Assembly: GCA_905182545.1 (NCBI GenBank)
Contig: CAJJBY010000008.1
Span: 124,001 to 188,000, forward strand
Reading direction: 5' to 3'
Length of the DNA: 64,000 nucleotides
Source of the DNA: an uncultured Candidatus Puniceispirillum sp.
Lineage (GTDB): Bacteria; Pseudomonadota; Alphaproteobacteria; Puniceispirillales; Puniceispirillaceae
Shown here: positions 38,094-48,264 of the stretch, piece after piece
How positions within the stretch are numbered: the stretch's first letter is position 1
Layout of the letters: every line of letters begins with the position of its first letter
Notes under the pieces: generated by a model
The model's database searches: none
The model's input: only the letters and a program-made list of their open reading frames with translations
What the model was told of the DNA's origin: nothing
Program-made: the position numbers and the translations under genes

Positions 38094-39869
38094 TTAGCTG
38101 GTCTTTTCATCATCAAAAAACTGCAATTGGCACAGCCTTGTATAAAGGCCGTTTTTGGCCATCAGCGCATCATGCGTTCCCTGTTCGGTAATACGCCCCG
38201 ATTCCATCACCAAAATCAAATCGGCATTGCGCACTGTTGCCAAACGATGCGCGACAACAAGCGTTGTGCGTCCAGCCTGTAATGTTTGAAGCGCGGTTTG
38301 AACCTGTTGTTCGGATTCGGCGTCAAGCGCAGCGGTGGCCTCGTCAAGCAACAGAATAGGCGCATCTTTTAACATCGCCCGGGCAATGGCAATGCGCTGG
38401 CGTTGCCCGCCTGAAAGCCGGTTTCCCATTGCACCGACGATTGTGTCATAGCCATCGGGAAGCGCCCGGATAAAATCATCAGCCGCCGCATCCCGCGCCG
38501 CCGCCTCGATATCTTCGCGGCTGGCACCGTCGCGGCCAAAGCCAATATTGGCCGCAATCGTATCATCGAATAACACCGATTCCTGACTAACAAGCGATAT
38601 GGCGCAGCGAAGGCTGACAATCTGCACGTCACTGATTGGCTGGCCATCAATGGTGATCACCCCGCTGCTTGTCTCAAAAAAGCGCGGAAGCAGGTTAATC
38701 ACTGTGGTTTTACCAGCACCGCTGGGGCCAACCAAGGCGATGGTCTGGCCAGCACTGGCGGTAAAGCTGATCCCCGCGAGCGCTGCTGCACCGCCATCCT
38801 CATAGGCAAATCCAACATTATCATAGGCAATCTGCCCCTGTTTAACCGCCAGCACCGGCGCATTTTGCCGATCAGTAATCATACGCGGCGTATCCAATAA
38901 CGCCAAAATACGCTCACAAGCGGCAAGCCCTTCTTGGGTGACAGCATTCAAGGTGCCGATGGCGCGCACTGGCTGCACCAGCAAAATAAGCGTTGTGATA
39001 AAGGCAATCACATCACCAACCTGCATATCGCCATTGGCAACGCGCCAACTGGCAAGCGCAACAACACCGCCAACGGCAATCCCGCCGACCACTTCTAAGA
39101 TCGGGTCAATCTTGGCGCGGCCAGTCAATAGCCCGACAAGCCGTCCATATAGCCCATCAAAAGCCTGATGCGTTCGCAATGTTTCAGCATCTTCACGCTG
39201 ATAGGCCTTGACCATACGCGCCCCTTGCAAGGTCTCGGCAAGAAGCGCGGTCACGCTTTCCATATGGGTTTGCAGATTTCCCGAGGCTTTGCGCTGGCGG
39301 TTGCCAATCTTGATGATTGGCCCCATTGCCAGCGGATAGACGCCAATCACGACAAGCGCCATCAGCCAATCAAGCCAAATCATCGCGCCAATCAGAACCA
39401 CAATGGTTAAACTGTCACGAACCAGATTATTGGCCAATCTGACCAAGGCTTCACGAACCAGATTCAAATCATTCATGATGCGCGACATGAACACCCCTGC
39501 CGGTTCACGGGTGATGGTTTGAAGATCGGCCTCGATCAGGGTTTTTGCCATATCTTTTTGCAAATCGGCACTGACGCGAAGCGCAAGCGCATTCACCATG
39601 ACCGTTTGCGCAAATAACGCCGTGCCTTTGACAAGCGCAAACAGAATGATCACCGGCGGCGCCAGCCAGATGATTTCATCCGCCCTGCCCTCGGCAAGCC
39701 CATTGAAAATATATTTTGTTAAAAGCGGATAGGCTGACGCGCTTGCCGCAACGACAATCATCAGCAAAAGCGCCGTGATAAGGCGTGGCAGATAGCCAGC
39801 AATCCAGCCCTGCCAAATCCGTCTTATGATGTCACGATTGACCTGTTTTGGGCGTTTTGTTTCGGTCAA
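38094..39869 (-). CDS. ABC transporter with fused permease and ATPase, MsbA-like
   Basis: A 591-residue half-transporter with six membrane helices, then an ATPase domain: Walker A GPSGAGKTT near 378, Q-loop SLVSQESVLFDD, signature LSGGQRQRIAIARAML near 483, Walker B ILLLDEATAALD near 505, and H-loop VVAHRL. This layout is shared by MsbA lipid A flippases and drug exporters. The nearby waaA, lpxK and acyltransferase genes favour lipid A-core export. It is divergent from the DUF374-waaA-lpxK run, across a 278-base gap. Confidence 0.9.
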   Translation of the reverse strand: MTETKRPKQVNRDIIRRIWQGWIAGYLPRLITALLLMIVVAASASAYPLLTKYIFNGLAEGRADEIIWLAPPVIILFALVKGTALFAQTVMVNALALRVSADLQKDMAKTLIEADLQTITREPAGVFMSRIMNDLNLVREALVRLANNLVRDSLTIVVLIGAMIWLDWLMALVVIGVYPLAMGPIIKIGNRQRKASGNLQTHMESVTALLAETLQGARMVKAYQREDAETLRTHQAFDGLYGRLVGLLTGRAKIDPILEVVGGIAVGGVVALASWRVANGDMQVGDVIAFITTLILLVQPVRAIGTLNAVTQEGLAACERILALLDTPRMITDRQNAPVLAVKQGQIAYDNVGFAYEDGGAAALAGISFTASAGQTIALVGPSGAGKTTVINLLPRFFETSSGVITIDGQPISDVQIVSLRCAISLVSQESVLFDDTIAANIGFGRDGASREDIEAAARDAAADDFIRALPDGYDTIVGAMGNRLSGGQRQRIAIARAMLKDAPILLLDEATAALDAESEQQVQTALQTLQAGRTTLVVAHRLATVRNADLILVMESGRITEQGTHDALMAKNGLYTRLCQLQFFDDEKTS

Positions 39870-40147
39870 GCCGACAATCCTATCAAAAAAAGGCCGATAT
39901 CTATTTCAATGACCAATACCCATTTGCATCAGGCCATGACGGCGACACGGCACATTCACCGCAATCTAACTGTAGCAATTTGCCGTCCAATCCAAAAGCA
40001 TTGATCGCAGTTTGGCTGGCATATTTGCAAAAAAGCGCGCCAATGCATAATTGATCAGCTATTTTTGCATCTGCCCATTCCGCAATTACCTTCTTACATG
40101 CTAGGGTTTGGGCGCAGATGATTTAACTCCAAAGCAGTTTCGGGCGC

Positions 40148-40822
40148 ATGATAAAAAAATTGATACGATCGCCATTTGGCAATGCCCTTGTTGGCTGGAC
40201 AATTGGCAGCATCATCGCGCTTTTGATGGTTACCGTTCGCTGGCGGACGGTTGATCAGGAAAAATTCGATCAATTCATGGCCAGCCAGAATGGCATTATC
40301 ATGGTGTTCTGGCATGAACGGGTTATGGCCATGCCGTGGCTTTGGCCCTCGGCCTATGCGCTTCACGCACTGCAATCGCCGCATCCTGATGGCCGCATGA
40401 TGTCTCATGCGATTGGCTGTTTCGGAGTGAAGACGGTTTGGGGCAGTTCAAACCGCAATCCGCTATCAGGGTTGCGTGGGTTAAAACGCGTTCTTGATCT
40501 TGGCGAATCTGTTGCCATCACGCCTGATGGGCCGCGCGGCCCAGCCCGCAAATCAGCCCTTGGGCCTGTTGCGATTGCCCAAATGGCCGGAAAACCGATT
40601 GTGCCAATGTGCTGGTCAGTTGACCGTTACTGGCGCGCCACCGGTTGGGATCGGCTGATCATTCCAAAACCTTTTGCCCGTGGCCGGTTTATCATTGGTG
40701 ATCCGATCTATCTTGATGATATTTCAAAAGACCAGCTCGAAACCGCTCGTCAACAGCTTGAAGATGCGCTCAATGCGCAGGCTGATGCGGTTGACCAGCT
40801 TTTTACCGAGCCGCCGCAATGA
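40148..40822 (+). CDS. DUF374 lysophospholipid acyltransferase family protein
   Basis: A 224-residue membrane-associated protein of the DUF374 class, related to lipid A and phospholipid acyltransferases. The catalytic HX4-type region is IIMVFWHERVMAMPW near 55, and ITPDGPRGPARKSALGPVAIAQ near 125 is the acceptor-binding signature. It overlaps waaA by four bases. In several alphaproteobacteria this gene always accompanies waaA, and a role in Kdo-lipid A acylation is suggested but unproven. Confidence 0.87.
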   Translation: MIKKLIRSPFGNALVGWTIGSIIALLMVTVRWRTVDQEKFDQFMASQNGIIMVFWHERVMAMPWLWPSAYALHALQSPHPDGRMMSHAIGCFGVKTVWGSSNRNPLSGLRGLKRVLDLGESVAITPDGPRGPARKSALGPVAIAQMAGKPIVPMCWSVDRYWRATGWDRLIIPKPFARGRFIIGDPIYLDDISKDQLETARQQLEDALNAQADAVDQLFTEPPQ

Positions 40823-42120
40823 CCTTTGGCCTATATAATCTGATTTGGCATTTGCTGCGCCCGTTTATCCCGTTGATTTTGCGCATGCGTGCATGGCGCG
40901 GCAAGGAAATTGCCAGCCGCCTTCATGACCGGTTTGGCCAGCCCCAGCTTGATCAAAAGATAAAAGGTGCGATCTGGATTCATGCGGTCAGTGTTGGCGA
41001 AACCGTTGCCGCCATCGGCCTTGCTAAAGCGCTTGCCAACACCATGCCAAAAGCCAGATTTCTGATCACCACCAATACGGTTAGCGCCGCGGCGATGGTT
41101 GAACGAGAAAAAGCCAATGGCATGGCGCTGTCGCATGCGTTTCAGCCACTTGATCACCCGCATTTTGTCGATCAGTTTTTGCAGCATACCCGCCCCGCAC
41201 TGGCCATTTTCATGGAATCCGATTTCTGGCCCAATTTGATATCGAAAACCGCAGCCAAGGCAATTCCAGTCATTTTTGCCTCATCCCAATTATCCAGCGC
41301 CGCCTTTCACCGCTGGACGAAACAGCCAGCAATGGCAAAGGCGGTTTTTGCGGCACCGCAAATGGTGTTGGCTGTCAATGATGCGCAGGCAGCGCAATTT
41401 CAACGCCTTGGCACGCCAGCCGAGATCATCACCGTTTTGGGATCGCTCAAGCTTGGCACGATGGCAGATGCCGATCCAGCGCTTTGCCAAAGCATAAAAA
41501 CCGCCATTGGCAAACGGCAAATTTTGCTTGCCGCCTCAACGCATGATGGCGAAGATGCAAGCATGATTGCCGCTGCCAATGCCCTTGGCGATAACTGGCT
41601 GACAATCATTGCGCCGCGCCATCCCGATCGGGGCAACCAGATTGCCACAGCAAGCGGCGGCGCACCACAACGAAGCCTTGGCCAATTTCCGTCCAAGGAT
41701 CATCATCTTTACATCATGGACAGTTTTGGCGAGATGGGCAGCCTGTTCAGCCTTGCCGATCTGGTTATTCTTGGCGGTTCCTTCATGCCAAAAGGCGGGC
41801 ATAACCCGCTTGAGCCAGCGGCTTTCGGCTTGCCGATCATCACCGGCCCGCATATTTTCAAAAACAGCGCCGAATTTGCCGGTCTTCGCGATGTGGGGGT
41901 TGTGTTTGATGTGGCAGAAACTGATGATGGGCTTGATGCCACAATAACCGGTCAAAAGCTTGCCAAGCTGGTGATCACCATTGCAAGTGACAAGCCGGCT
42001 CGCCGCCGCATTGCCAGCGCGGCAAAAGCCTATGCTATAGCTGCAAATGAACGCAGTCACATCGCCGCGCGAAAAATTGTGCTAGAAACAATGAAGCAAC
42101 CAGTCAAGACCAACAGATGA
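40819..42120 (+). CDS. waaA: 3-deoxy-D-manno-octulosonic acid transferase
   Basis: Glycosyltransferase (GT30) that adds Kdo to lipid IVA at the cytosolic face of the inner membrane. The 433 residues show IWIHAVSVGETVAAIGLAKAL near 55, HAFQPLDHPHFVDQFL, ESDFWPNLI and the C-terminal GGSFMPKGGHNPLEPAAFGLPIITGPHIFKN, all characteristic. It is coupled to the DUF374 gene and followed by lpxK. Confidence 0.95.
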   Translation: MTFGLYNLIWHLLRPFIPLILRMRAWRGKEIASRLHDRFGQPQLDQKIKGAIWIHAVSVGETVAAIGLAKALANTMPKARFLITTNTVSAAAMVEREKANGMALSHAFQPLDHPHFVDQFLQHTRPALAIFMESDFWPNLISKTAAKAIPVIFASSQLSSAAFHRWTKQPAMAKAVFAAPQMVLAVNDAQAAQFQRLGTPAEIITVLGSLKLGTMADADPALCQSIKTAIGKRQILLAASTHDGEDASMIAAANALGDNWLTIIAPRHPDRGNQIATASGGAPQRSLGQFPSKDHHLYIMDSFGEMGSLFSLADLVILGGSFMPKGGHNPLEPAAFGLPIITGPHIFKNSAEFAGLRDVGVVFDVAETDDGLDATITGQKLAKLVITIASDKPARRRIASAAKAYAIAANERSHIAARKIVLETMKQPVKTNR

Positions 42121-42133
42121 TCAAGACGAAACC

Positions 42134-43123
42134 ATGATAAAAACGCCTGATTTCTGGACAAACCGTGGATTGCTGGCCGTGCTGTTGCTGCCATTTGCAG
42201 GCTTGTGGGCAGGCGCAACATTCATTCGCAATGCGCTGGCGCATGAAACAAATGCGGCATTACCAATCATCTGTATTGGCAATCTTAGCGCTGGCGGCAC
42301 TGGCAAAACGCCAGTGACCTCGTTTTTATATGACCAATTGCAAGCCCGCGGTCATAAGCCGGCGATTTTAATTCGCGGCTATGGCGGAACGGCAAAACGG
42401 CCTTTATGGGTTGATCCCAGTCTTCACCACGCAAATGAGGTTGGTGATGAGGCGTTAATGCTTGGCGAAAGCCGTGATGTTTTGGTGGCGCGTGATCGGG
42501 TTGCCGGTGCCGCAATGATCGCGGCAAATGGCAATCATGATGTAATTTTAATGGATGATGGTTTGCAGCATCCCTATATCGCCAAAGATTTTGCCATTGG
42601 TGTGTTTGATGGCAATGTTGGCATTGGCAATGGCTGGCTGATCCCCGCAGGCCCGCTTCGCATCGGCTTGCAAAGCGGAATCAAAACCATTCATGCGGCC
42701 ATAATCAATGGCGATGATGAAACCGATATCACATCAAAGCTACAGCCCCATATGCCTGTCTTTGCGGGTCATCTAACGGCTGATCAAAGCATTATCGACG
42801 CGCTTGACGGCGATCCGGTGATGGGTTTTGCCGGTATTGGCCGCCCAAACCGGTTTTTTACCAGCTTGAAGGCGGCGGGGGCAAATCTTGTTCGCAGCTT
42901 GGCATTTGCCGATCACCACCCCTATAGCGAGGCCGATTTGGTCAGGCTGCAAGAAGATGCAGCCCACCTTGGCGCTGCGCTTATCACCACAAAAAAAGAC
43001 TGGGTTCGCCTGCCTGCCGAGTGGCGGGAACGGATCGGGTTTTTGCCGGTATCGCTTGATCTTGACGCGGCTGATGCGCTAGTGGATGCCATCATTGCAA
43101 CCATCGCCGAAAAAGGAGCCTGA
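42134..43123 (+). CDS. lpxK: Tetraacyldisaccharide 4'-kinase
   Basis: Phosphorylates the lipid A disaccharide precursor at the 4' position. The 329 residues contain the Walker A loop NLSAGGTGKTPV near 52, AILIRGYGG, VGDEALML and the conserved ILMDDGLQHPYIAKDFAIGVFD. The LpxK C terminus with TTKKDWVRLP is also present. It lies 13 bases after waaA. Its stop is six bases before the next start, so this is one operon. Confidence 0.95.
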   Translation: MIKTPDFWTNRGLLAVLLLPFAGLWAGATFIRNALAHETNAALPIICIGNLSAGGTGKTPVTSFLYDQLQARGHKPAILIRGYGGTAKRPLWVDPSLHHANEVGDEALMLGESRDVLVARDRVAGAAMIAANGNHDVILMDDGLQHPYIAKDFAIGVFDGNVGIGNGWLIPAGPLRIGLQSGIKTIHAAIINGDDETDITSKLQPHMPVFAGHLTADQSIIDALDGDPVMGFAGIGRPNRFFTSLKAAGANLVRSLAFADHHPYSEADLVRLQEDAAHLGAALITTKKDWVRLPAEWRERIGFLPVSLDLDAADALVDAIIATIAEKGA

Positions 43124-43128
43124 CCAAA

Positions 43129-44026
43129 ATGGCATTTTCGGCTGGTCAATTTTTTACAAAAATGGTTTCGGCAAATCATTCGCTGGCCGCTTGAAGCGCT
43201 GTTTGGCTTTGGCCTTTTCTATTTTGCCCGATTGCTGCCAGTGCGCTTTGCCAGCGCCGCAATGGGTGGGCTTTTGGGGATTGCGGCACCATTGACGCCG
43301 TGGCATCGCCGTGCGCTTCGCAATCTCAACCATGCCATGCCAGATCTTGATGATGCTGACAAAGACCGGATTTTACGCGCAATGTGGCGTAATCTTGGAC
43401 GGGTCATTGGTGAATATCCGCATATCAATTCAATTGTCGATAAGGGCTGGGTTGAATTTGTCGGGCTTGACCATCTAAAGGCGCTTGATGGCGGCGGCTT
43501 TTTGATTGGGGCGCATATCGGCAATTGGGAATTTGGCCCCTTTGCCGCTTTGACGACTGGCAAAAAAGTGGCGGCGATTTACCGGCCGTTGAATAATCCG
43601 CTTTTGTCGGACCTTTTGCATCGACGCCAAGAAACCTATGGCGGCGATATTTATCGCAAAGGCCGCGAGGCCGCGCTTGGCATGGTCAGCGCGCTTCGCA
43701 AAGGGCAGATGATGTGCCTTCTTGTTGATCAACAGCTTCGTGAAGGCATTTCGGTTCCCTTTTTTGGGCATCCCGCCCGCACCTCGATCAGCCATATTAA
43801 AATCGCCATCAAAAAACAGGTGCCGCTATTTTATATGCGAACCGAACGGCTTGTTGCCTGCCGGTTTCGGGTGACGATTTCACCGCCAATTACCTTGCCC
43901 AACACGGCAGATGATGCGGCGGTTCTGGCCTTGGCAACCGAAATTAACCACGAAATCGAAAGCTGGATTCGCACCACCCCCGAACAATGGTTTTGGCCGC
44001 ATCGCCGCTGGGGGAAAAAAATCTAG
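43129..44026 (+). CDS. Lipid A lauroyl-type acyltransferase (HtrB/LpxL family; frameshift at the 5' end)
   Basis: Acyltransferase of about 298 residues. The HX4E catalytic box is GAHIGNWEFGPF near 127; VDQQLREGISVPFFG and the C terminus WIRTTPEQWFWPHRRW are family signatures. In the main frame good coding similarity begins right after the lpxK stop (HFRLVNFLQKWFRQIIRW) but has no start codon until a TTG at 43232. The ATG at 43129, with AGGAG upstream, joins the frame if one extra G near 43132 is removed, giving MHFRLVNFLQKW. I therefore place the start at 43129. It completes the lipid A operon. Confidence 0.83.
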
Positions 44027-44048
44027 CTAGAAAAGCTTGTCCTGCCGG

Positions 44049-45515
44049 TCATCGTCTGCCGGTTTTCGTGCCGGTTTTCGTACTGGTTTTGGCCCCGGAT
44101 TTGGTCCCGGTTTGGTATCGCCTTGACCGGCTGCGCCAACCACTGGCACTGGCACTGGCATCACCATCCAAAAGCGCTCCGCGCGTGCCATCGGCAAACC
44201 GGATCATGACATTCGCCTGATCGGCTGCTGCCGCTGCGCGTTTGATGGGCGCACCAGCAGCATCAGTAACAAGCGTAAAGCCGCGATCAAGAACGCGCTC
44301 AAAGGAATTGGCTTCAAGCAATTTAGCAATATTATCAAGCCTTTGCTGACGAGTGGCGAGGCCGGTGGCGAAATGTTGTTCAAAACGCTGGCCGATCTGC
44401 AATAAACGCCCGCTGGCTTCGGCAAGTTTGGTTTCAGGCGGCCGCAACCGTCCAGCCAACCCCGATAGCCGCAAGGCGCGCGCCGACAACCATTGATCAA
44501 GCCCGCGAAACAGCCCGCCAAGCGCATAATCAAGCGTTTGCGCCCGCCGCTGGATCAAATCTGCCGGATCAACAAGGCCGCGTGCCGCCAGTGCTGTTTG
44601 CTGGCCAGCATTTTCAAGCTTGCGCGCTGTTGCCCGCATCAAACGCGCATTCACCTCGCTTAGATAGGCCGCAAGATCGGTTTTAACCGGAACGGCAAGT
44701 TCGGCAGCCGCGGTTGGTGTTGGGGCGCGTAAATCAGCGGCAAAATCAATCAAGGTTGTATCGGTTTCATGGCCGATGGCCGAAATCACCGGAATACGGC
44801 ATTCGGCGACTGCCCGCACAACGACTTCTTCGTTAAACGCCCATAAATCTTCCAATGCACCGCCACCACGCGCGATAATCAATACATCTGGGCGCGGCAG
44901 GCTGCCATTTTCGGGCATTGCGTCAAAACCGCGAATGGCAGCGGCAACCTGCGCCGCCGCATCACGCCCTTGAACCAGCGTTCCCCAAACCAGCACATGA
45001 ACGCCGAACCGGTCTTGGAGCCGGTGCAGAATATCGCGGATAACCGCGCCTGTCGGGCTTGTGACAACGCCAATGGTTGTTGGCATTTTTGGAATTTTCT
45101 TCTTGCGCTCTTGATCAAACAGGCCTTCACCCGCCAGCATCCGGCGGCGATCTTCAAGCTGTTTTAGCAATGCGCCTTCACCAGCAATTTCGATCTGGCT
45201 GACAACGATCTGATATTTTGACTGACCGGCAAAGGTGGTCAGACGGCCCGTGGCGATCACCTCAAGCCCTTCTTCAGGCTGTACCGCAAGATTGGCTGTC
45301 ATGGTTTTCCAGCACACAGCCGCAAGGGTGGAACGATCATCTTTTAAGGTAAAATAAAGATGGCCTGACGGGGCTTTATTGGGGCGCGAAATTTCGGCGC
45401 GAACCCGCACAAACTCAAAAGCCGTCTCAACCGTTGTCTTTACGGCGCGTGAGAGTTCGCTAATTGTCAAATAGGGCGCGTTATCGCCGCTGTTTTGCTG
45501 ATCGCCCTCTTCCAT
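44049..45515 (-). CDS. xseA: Exodeoxyribonuclease VII large subunit
   Basis: Catalytic subunit of a single-strand exonuclease. The 488 residues begin with an OB-fold domain (TISELSRAVKTTVETAFEFVRVRAEIS) and continue with the nuclease domain: GVVTSPTGAVIRDILHRLQDRF near 150, DVLIIARGGGALEDLWAFNEE and PVISAIGHETDTTLIDFAADLRAPTPTAAAE near 245. A coiled-coil region follows. The C terminus ends in a low-complexity basic tail of repeated Thr-Lys-Gly-Thr units. The small subunit gene is not in the window. Confidence 0.95.
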   Translation of the reverse strand: MEEGDQQNSGDNAPYLTISELSRAVKTTVETAFEFVRVRAEISRPNKAPSGHLYFTLKDDRSTLAAVCWKTMTANLAVQPEEGLEVIATGRLTTFAGQSKYQIVVSQIEIAGEGALLKQLEDRRRMLAGEGLFDQERKKKIPKMPTTIGVVTSPTGAVIRDILHRLQDRFGVHVLVWGTLVQGRDAAAQVAAAIRGFDAMPENGSLPRPDVLIIARGGGALEDLWAFNEEVVVRAVAECRIPVISAIGHETDTTLIDFAADLRAPTPTAAAELAVPVKTDLAAYLSEVNARLMRATARKLENAGQQTALAARGLVDPADLIQRRAQTLDYALGGLFRGLDQWLSARALRLSGLAGRLRPPETKLAEASGRLLQIGQRFEQHFATGLATRQQRLDNIAKLLEANSFERVLDRGFTLVTDAAGAPIKRAAAAADQANVMIRFADGTRGALLDGDASASASGWRSRSRRYQTGTKSGAKTSTKTGTKTGRR

Positions 45516-45569
45516 GATGAACCCATCTTATGCCATATTGGCCACGCCGCAACACCAAAGGATTGTTCG

Positions 45570-46828
45570 ATGAATATTTTACTGATTGGCAGCGGGGGGC
45601 GCGAACATGCGCTTGCCTGGTCACTTGCAGATTCGCCATTAACCAGCAATCTGGTCATTGCACCCGGCAATCCGGGCATGGCGCCCTATGGTGAGATGCG
45701 GCCAGTGGCAGCGGATGATCTTGATGGTCTATGCGCCCTTGCTGTTGAAATATCGGCCGATCTGGTGGTGATTGGCCCTGAAGTGCCACTTGTCGATGGC
45801 TTGGCTGACCGGCTTGCCAGCCTTGGCATAACCGCCTTTGGCCCCAGCGCCGCCGCCGCCCAGCTTGAAGGATCAAAGGAATTTGCCCGCGCCTTTTGCG
45901 CGCGCCACAATGTTCCGCAGCCAGCCTATTTTCCGGTTAGCGACTATGCCACCGCCTGCCAGCATATTGACCAGCTTGGTGGCTTTTGCGTGATCAAGGC
46001 CGATGGGCTTGCCGCTGGCAAAGGCGTGGTGGTTGCCGATGATGCCGAAACCGCCAAAGCCGCTGCAAAATCAATGCTTGATGGTCAATTTGGTGAGTCG
46101 GCAAACGGCTGGTGATCGAACAGCGCATTAGCGGCCCCGAAGCGTCACTTTTCGCGCTTCTTGATGGTGATTCGGCAATTTTGATGGCAACCGCTCAAGA
46201 TCACAAACGCGCCTATGATAATGATGAAGGGCCAAATACCGGCGGCATGGGCGCCATTTCACCAGCGCCACGGCTTGATAAGGCGCTTGAAGAGCAGGTG
46301 ATGCAAGAGGTGGTCGGGCCCGTGGTGCGCGGCATGGCAGCCGAAGGCACGCCCTATCGCGGCGTGCTGTATGTCGGGCTTATGCTTACCGAAGACGGCC
46401 CGCAGGTCATTGAATTCAACTGCCGCTTTGGTGACCCCGAAGCACAGGTGATCCTGCCCCGCCTAAGAACCGATCTTGTCAGCGCCATGCTGGCAACAAC
46501 CAACGCCAGCCTGCATCATTTTGATATGCGCTGGGATCCCCGCGCGGCGGTGACTGTCGTGATGGCCAGCAAGGGCTATCCGGGAAGCTATGAAAAAGGC
46601 AGCATCATCCGCGCGATTGACGCCGCTGAAACCGTGCCCGATTGCAATGTTTTTCATGCTGGAACCGCGCTTGCTGACAATGGCAATTTGATTGCTGTTG
46701 GCGGGCGGGTTTTGGCCGTTACCGCGCTTGGTGATGATGCCGAGTCGGCGCGGCGCAATGCCTATGCTGGCGTTGCCAAAATTGATTGGCAAGGCGGATT
46801 CTACCGAAGCGATATCGCCAAGACCTAG
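45570..46828 (+). CDS. purD: Phosphoribosylamine-glycine ligase (frameshifted)
   Basis: ATP-grasp enzyme, GAR synthetase, second step of purine synthesis. The first frame starts at ATG 45570 (MNILLIGSGGREHALAWSL) and reaches AKSMLDGQFGES. The reading then resumes one frame back as GKRLVIEQRISGPEASLFALLDGD. One missing base near 46098-46103 restores 419 residues. NTGGMGAISPAP and IEFNCRFGDPEAQVILPRL are intact ATP-grasp motifs. A frame open to 45495 upstream is not used. purH in this window would depend on this pathway, which argues for sequence error rather than a real lesion. Confidence 0.93.
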
Positions 46829-47274
46829 CGGCGTTCGGCAAAAAATTCTTGAAGCATGGCGCAGGCTTCAGCAGCGCCAATGCCGCCATAAATCTCTGGG
46901 CGGTGATGGCAGGACGGATTGTCAAAAAATCGGACACCCGATTCAACCGCCCCTGCCTTTTCATCATGCGCGGCAAAATAGACCCGCCGCAATCTGGCAT
47001 GCGCAATGGCACCAGCGCACATCGTACAAGGCTCAAGCGAAACCCATAAATCATAACCATCAAGGCGCGACTGGCCAGTGGCAGCCATTGCCGCCTCAAT
47101 TGCTAGAATTTCGGCATGATGAAGCGCGTTACCATCCCGAACCATGCGGTTTTCCGCAAGCGCAATTAAATCACCCTTGGCATCAGTGATCGCGGCGGCA
47201 ACCGGCACTTCGCCAGCCTTGGCGGCCGCGGCCGCGGCCGCCAGAACCTTATCCATATGACCTTTCATTTTCAT
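46825..47274 (-). CDS. tadA: tRNA-specific adenosine deaminase
   Basis: Converts A34 to inosine in tRNA-Arg, essential in most bacteria. The zinc site is H53-A-E55 in LHHAEILAIE with C83 and C86 in EPCTMCAGAIAHARL; the E55 is the proton shuttle. The ATG at 47274 gives 149 residues; a longer open frame has no family similarity. Residues 11-18 are an alanine run encoded by overlapping GGCCGC repeats. It overlaps purD convergently by four bases. Confidence 0.93.
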   Translation of the reverse strand: MKMKGHMDKVLAAAAAAAKAGEVPVAAAITDAKGDLIALAENRMVRDGNALHHAEILAIEAAMAATGQSRLDGYDLWVSLEPCTMCAGAIAHARLRRVYFAAHDEKAGAVESGVRFFDNPSCHHRPEIYGGIGAAEACAMLQEFFAERR

Positions 47275-47376
47275 GCCTTCCTTGGTGGCATAGATGACCG
47301 GCTTTACCAAGCAGAAATAGCCGTCACCAGTGATTGGCATTTGCCAAGGCGCGGATTTCCAGCTACATCCAAGCAG

Positions 47377-48264
47377 ATGACAAAACAAAGCTTTACATTA
47401 GACCAGCAGGCCGAGTCCGAACGCATTGCCAAACGCATTGCCCGCGCCGGCATCTGTTCGCGCCGCGAAGCCGAGGCACGCATTCTTGATGGGCGTGTTA
47501 CCGTGAATGGCCAGGTGATTTCCAGCCCCGCGCTGAATGTCGGTGCGCGTGACAAAATCACCATTGATGGCAAGCCCTTGCCCGGACGAGAACCTGCCGG
47601 ATTATGGCGCTATTACAAGCCACGCGGTCTGGTGGTAAGTGACCGTGACGAGCAAAACCGCGAAACAATTTTTGACCATCTGCCACAAGATTTGCCACGC
47701 CTGATGACGGTTGGCCGCCTTGATCTTGATTCAGAAGGTTTGCTGTTGATGACAAATGATGGTGATCTTGCCCGCCATCTGGAACTGCCTTCAACCGGTT
47801 GGAGCCGCAAATATCGGGTTCGTGCGCAAGGCCAAATCAATGAGTCCCAGCTTGCCGCGCTTGCCGATGGTGTTACCATTGACGGCATCCGCTATGGACA
47901 GGTGATTGCAAAGCTTGACCGGCAAATGGCAAGCAATGCTTGGCTTACGGTTGCCATCCGTGAAGGCAAGAACCGCGAGATTCGCCGCATCATGGAATAT
48001 CTTGGCCATAAGGTCAGCCGCCTGATCCGCATTTCCTATGGGCCATTCCAACTTGGTGATCTTGAAGATGGCGCCATTGAGCAAGTCAAAGCGCGGGTGC
48101 TTGCTGATCAACTTGGGCTTGGTGATGGCACTTTGGAAGCCAGCGAAAAACCAACGCTTTCGATCAACAAGCCAGCGCATAAATCAGGCGCGAAACGAGG
48201 CAGACATGCGAATCATATCGGGAAGCCGTCGCGGGGCAATCCTTACAAAACTGGACACCGTTAA
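47377..48264 (+). CDS. Pseudouridine synthase, RsuA/RluB family
   Basis: A 295-residue rRNA pseudouridine synthase. An N-terminal S4 RNA-binding domain (RIAKRIARAGICSRREAEARI) is followed by the catalytic domain with the Asp in VGRLDLDSEGLLLMTNDG near 116. The ending is basic (SGAKRGRHANHIGKPSR). RluB, RluE, RluF and RsuA are close relatives; the size and S4 domain fit RluB (23S rRNA) best. The ATG at 47377 is used. Its 3' end overlaps the start of rsmD by 59 bases in another frame. Confidence 0.92.
   Translation: MTKQSFTLDQQAESERIAKRIARAGICSRREAEARILDGRVTVNGQVISSPALNVGARDKITIDGKPLPGREPAGLWRYYKPRGLVVSDRDEQNRETIFDHLPQDLPRLMTVGRLDLDSEGLLLMTNDGDLARHLELPSTGWSRKYRVRAQGQINESQLAALADGVTIDGIRYGQVIAKLDRQMASNAWLTVAIREGKNREIRRIMEYLGHKVSRLIRISYGPFQLGDLEDGAIEQVKARVLADQLGLGDGTLEASEKPTLSINKPAHKSGAKRGRHANHIGKPSRGNPYKTGHR

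Noticed and set aside
45495-45569. An upstream extension of purD
   Set aside because: The extra 25 codons overlap the xseA start and lack family similarity; the ATG at 45570 begins exactly at the conserved ILLIGSGGREH strand.
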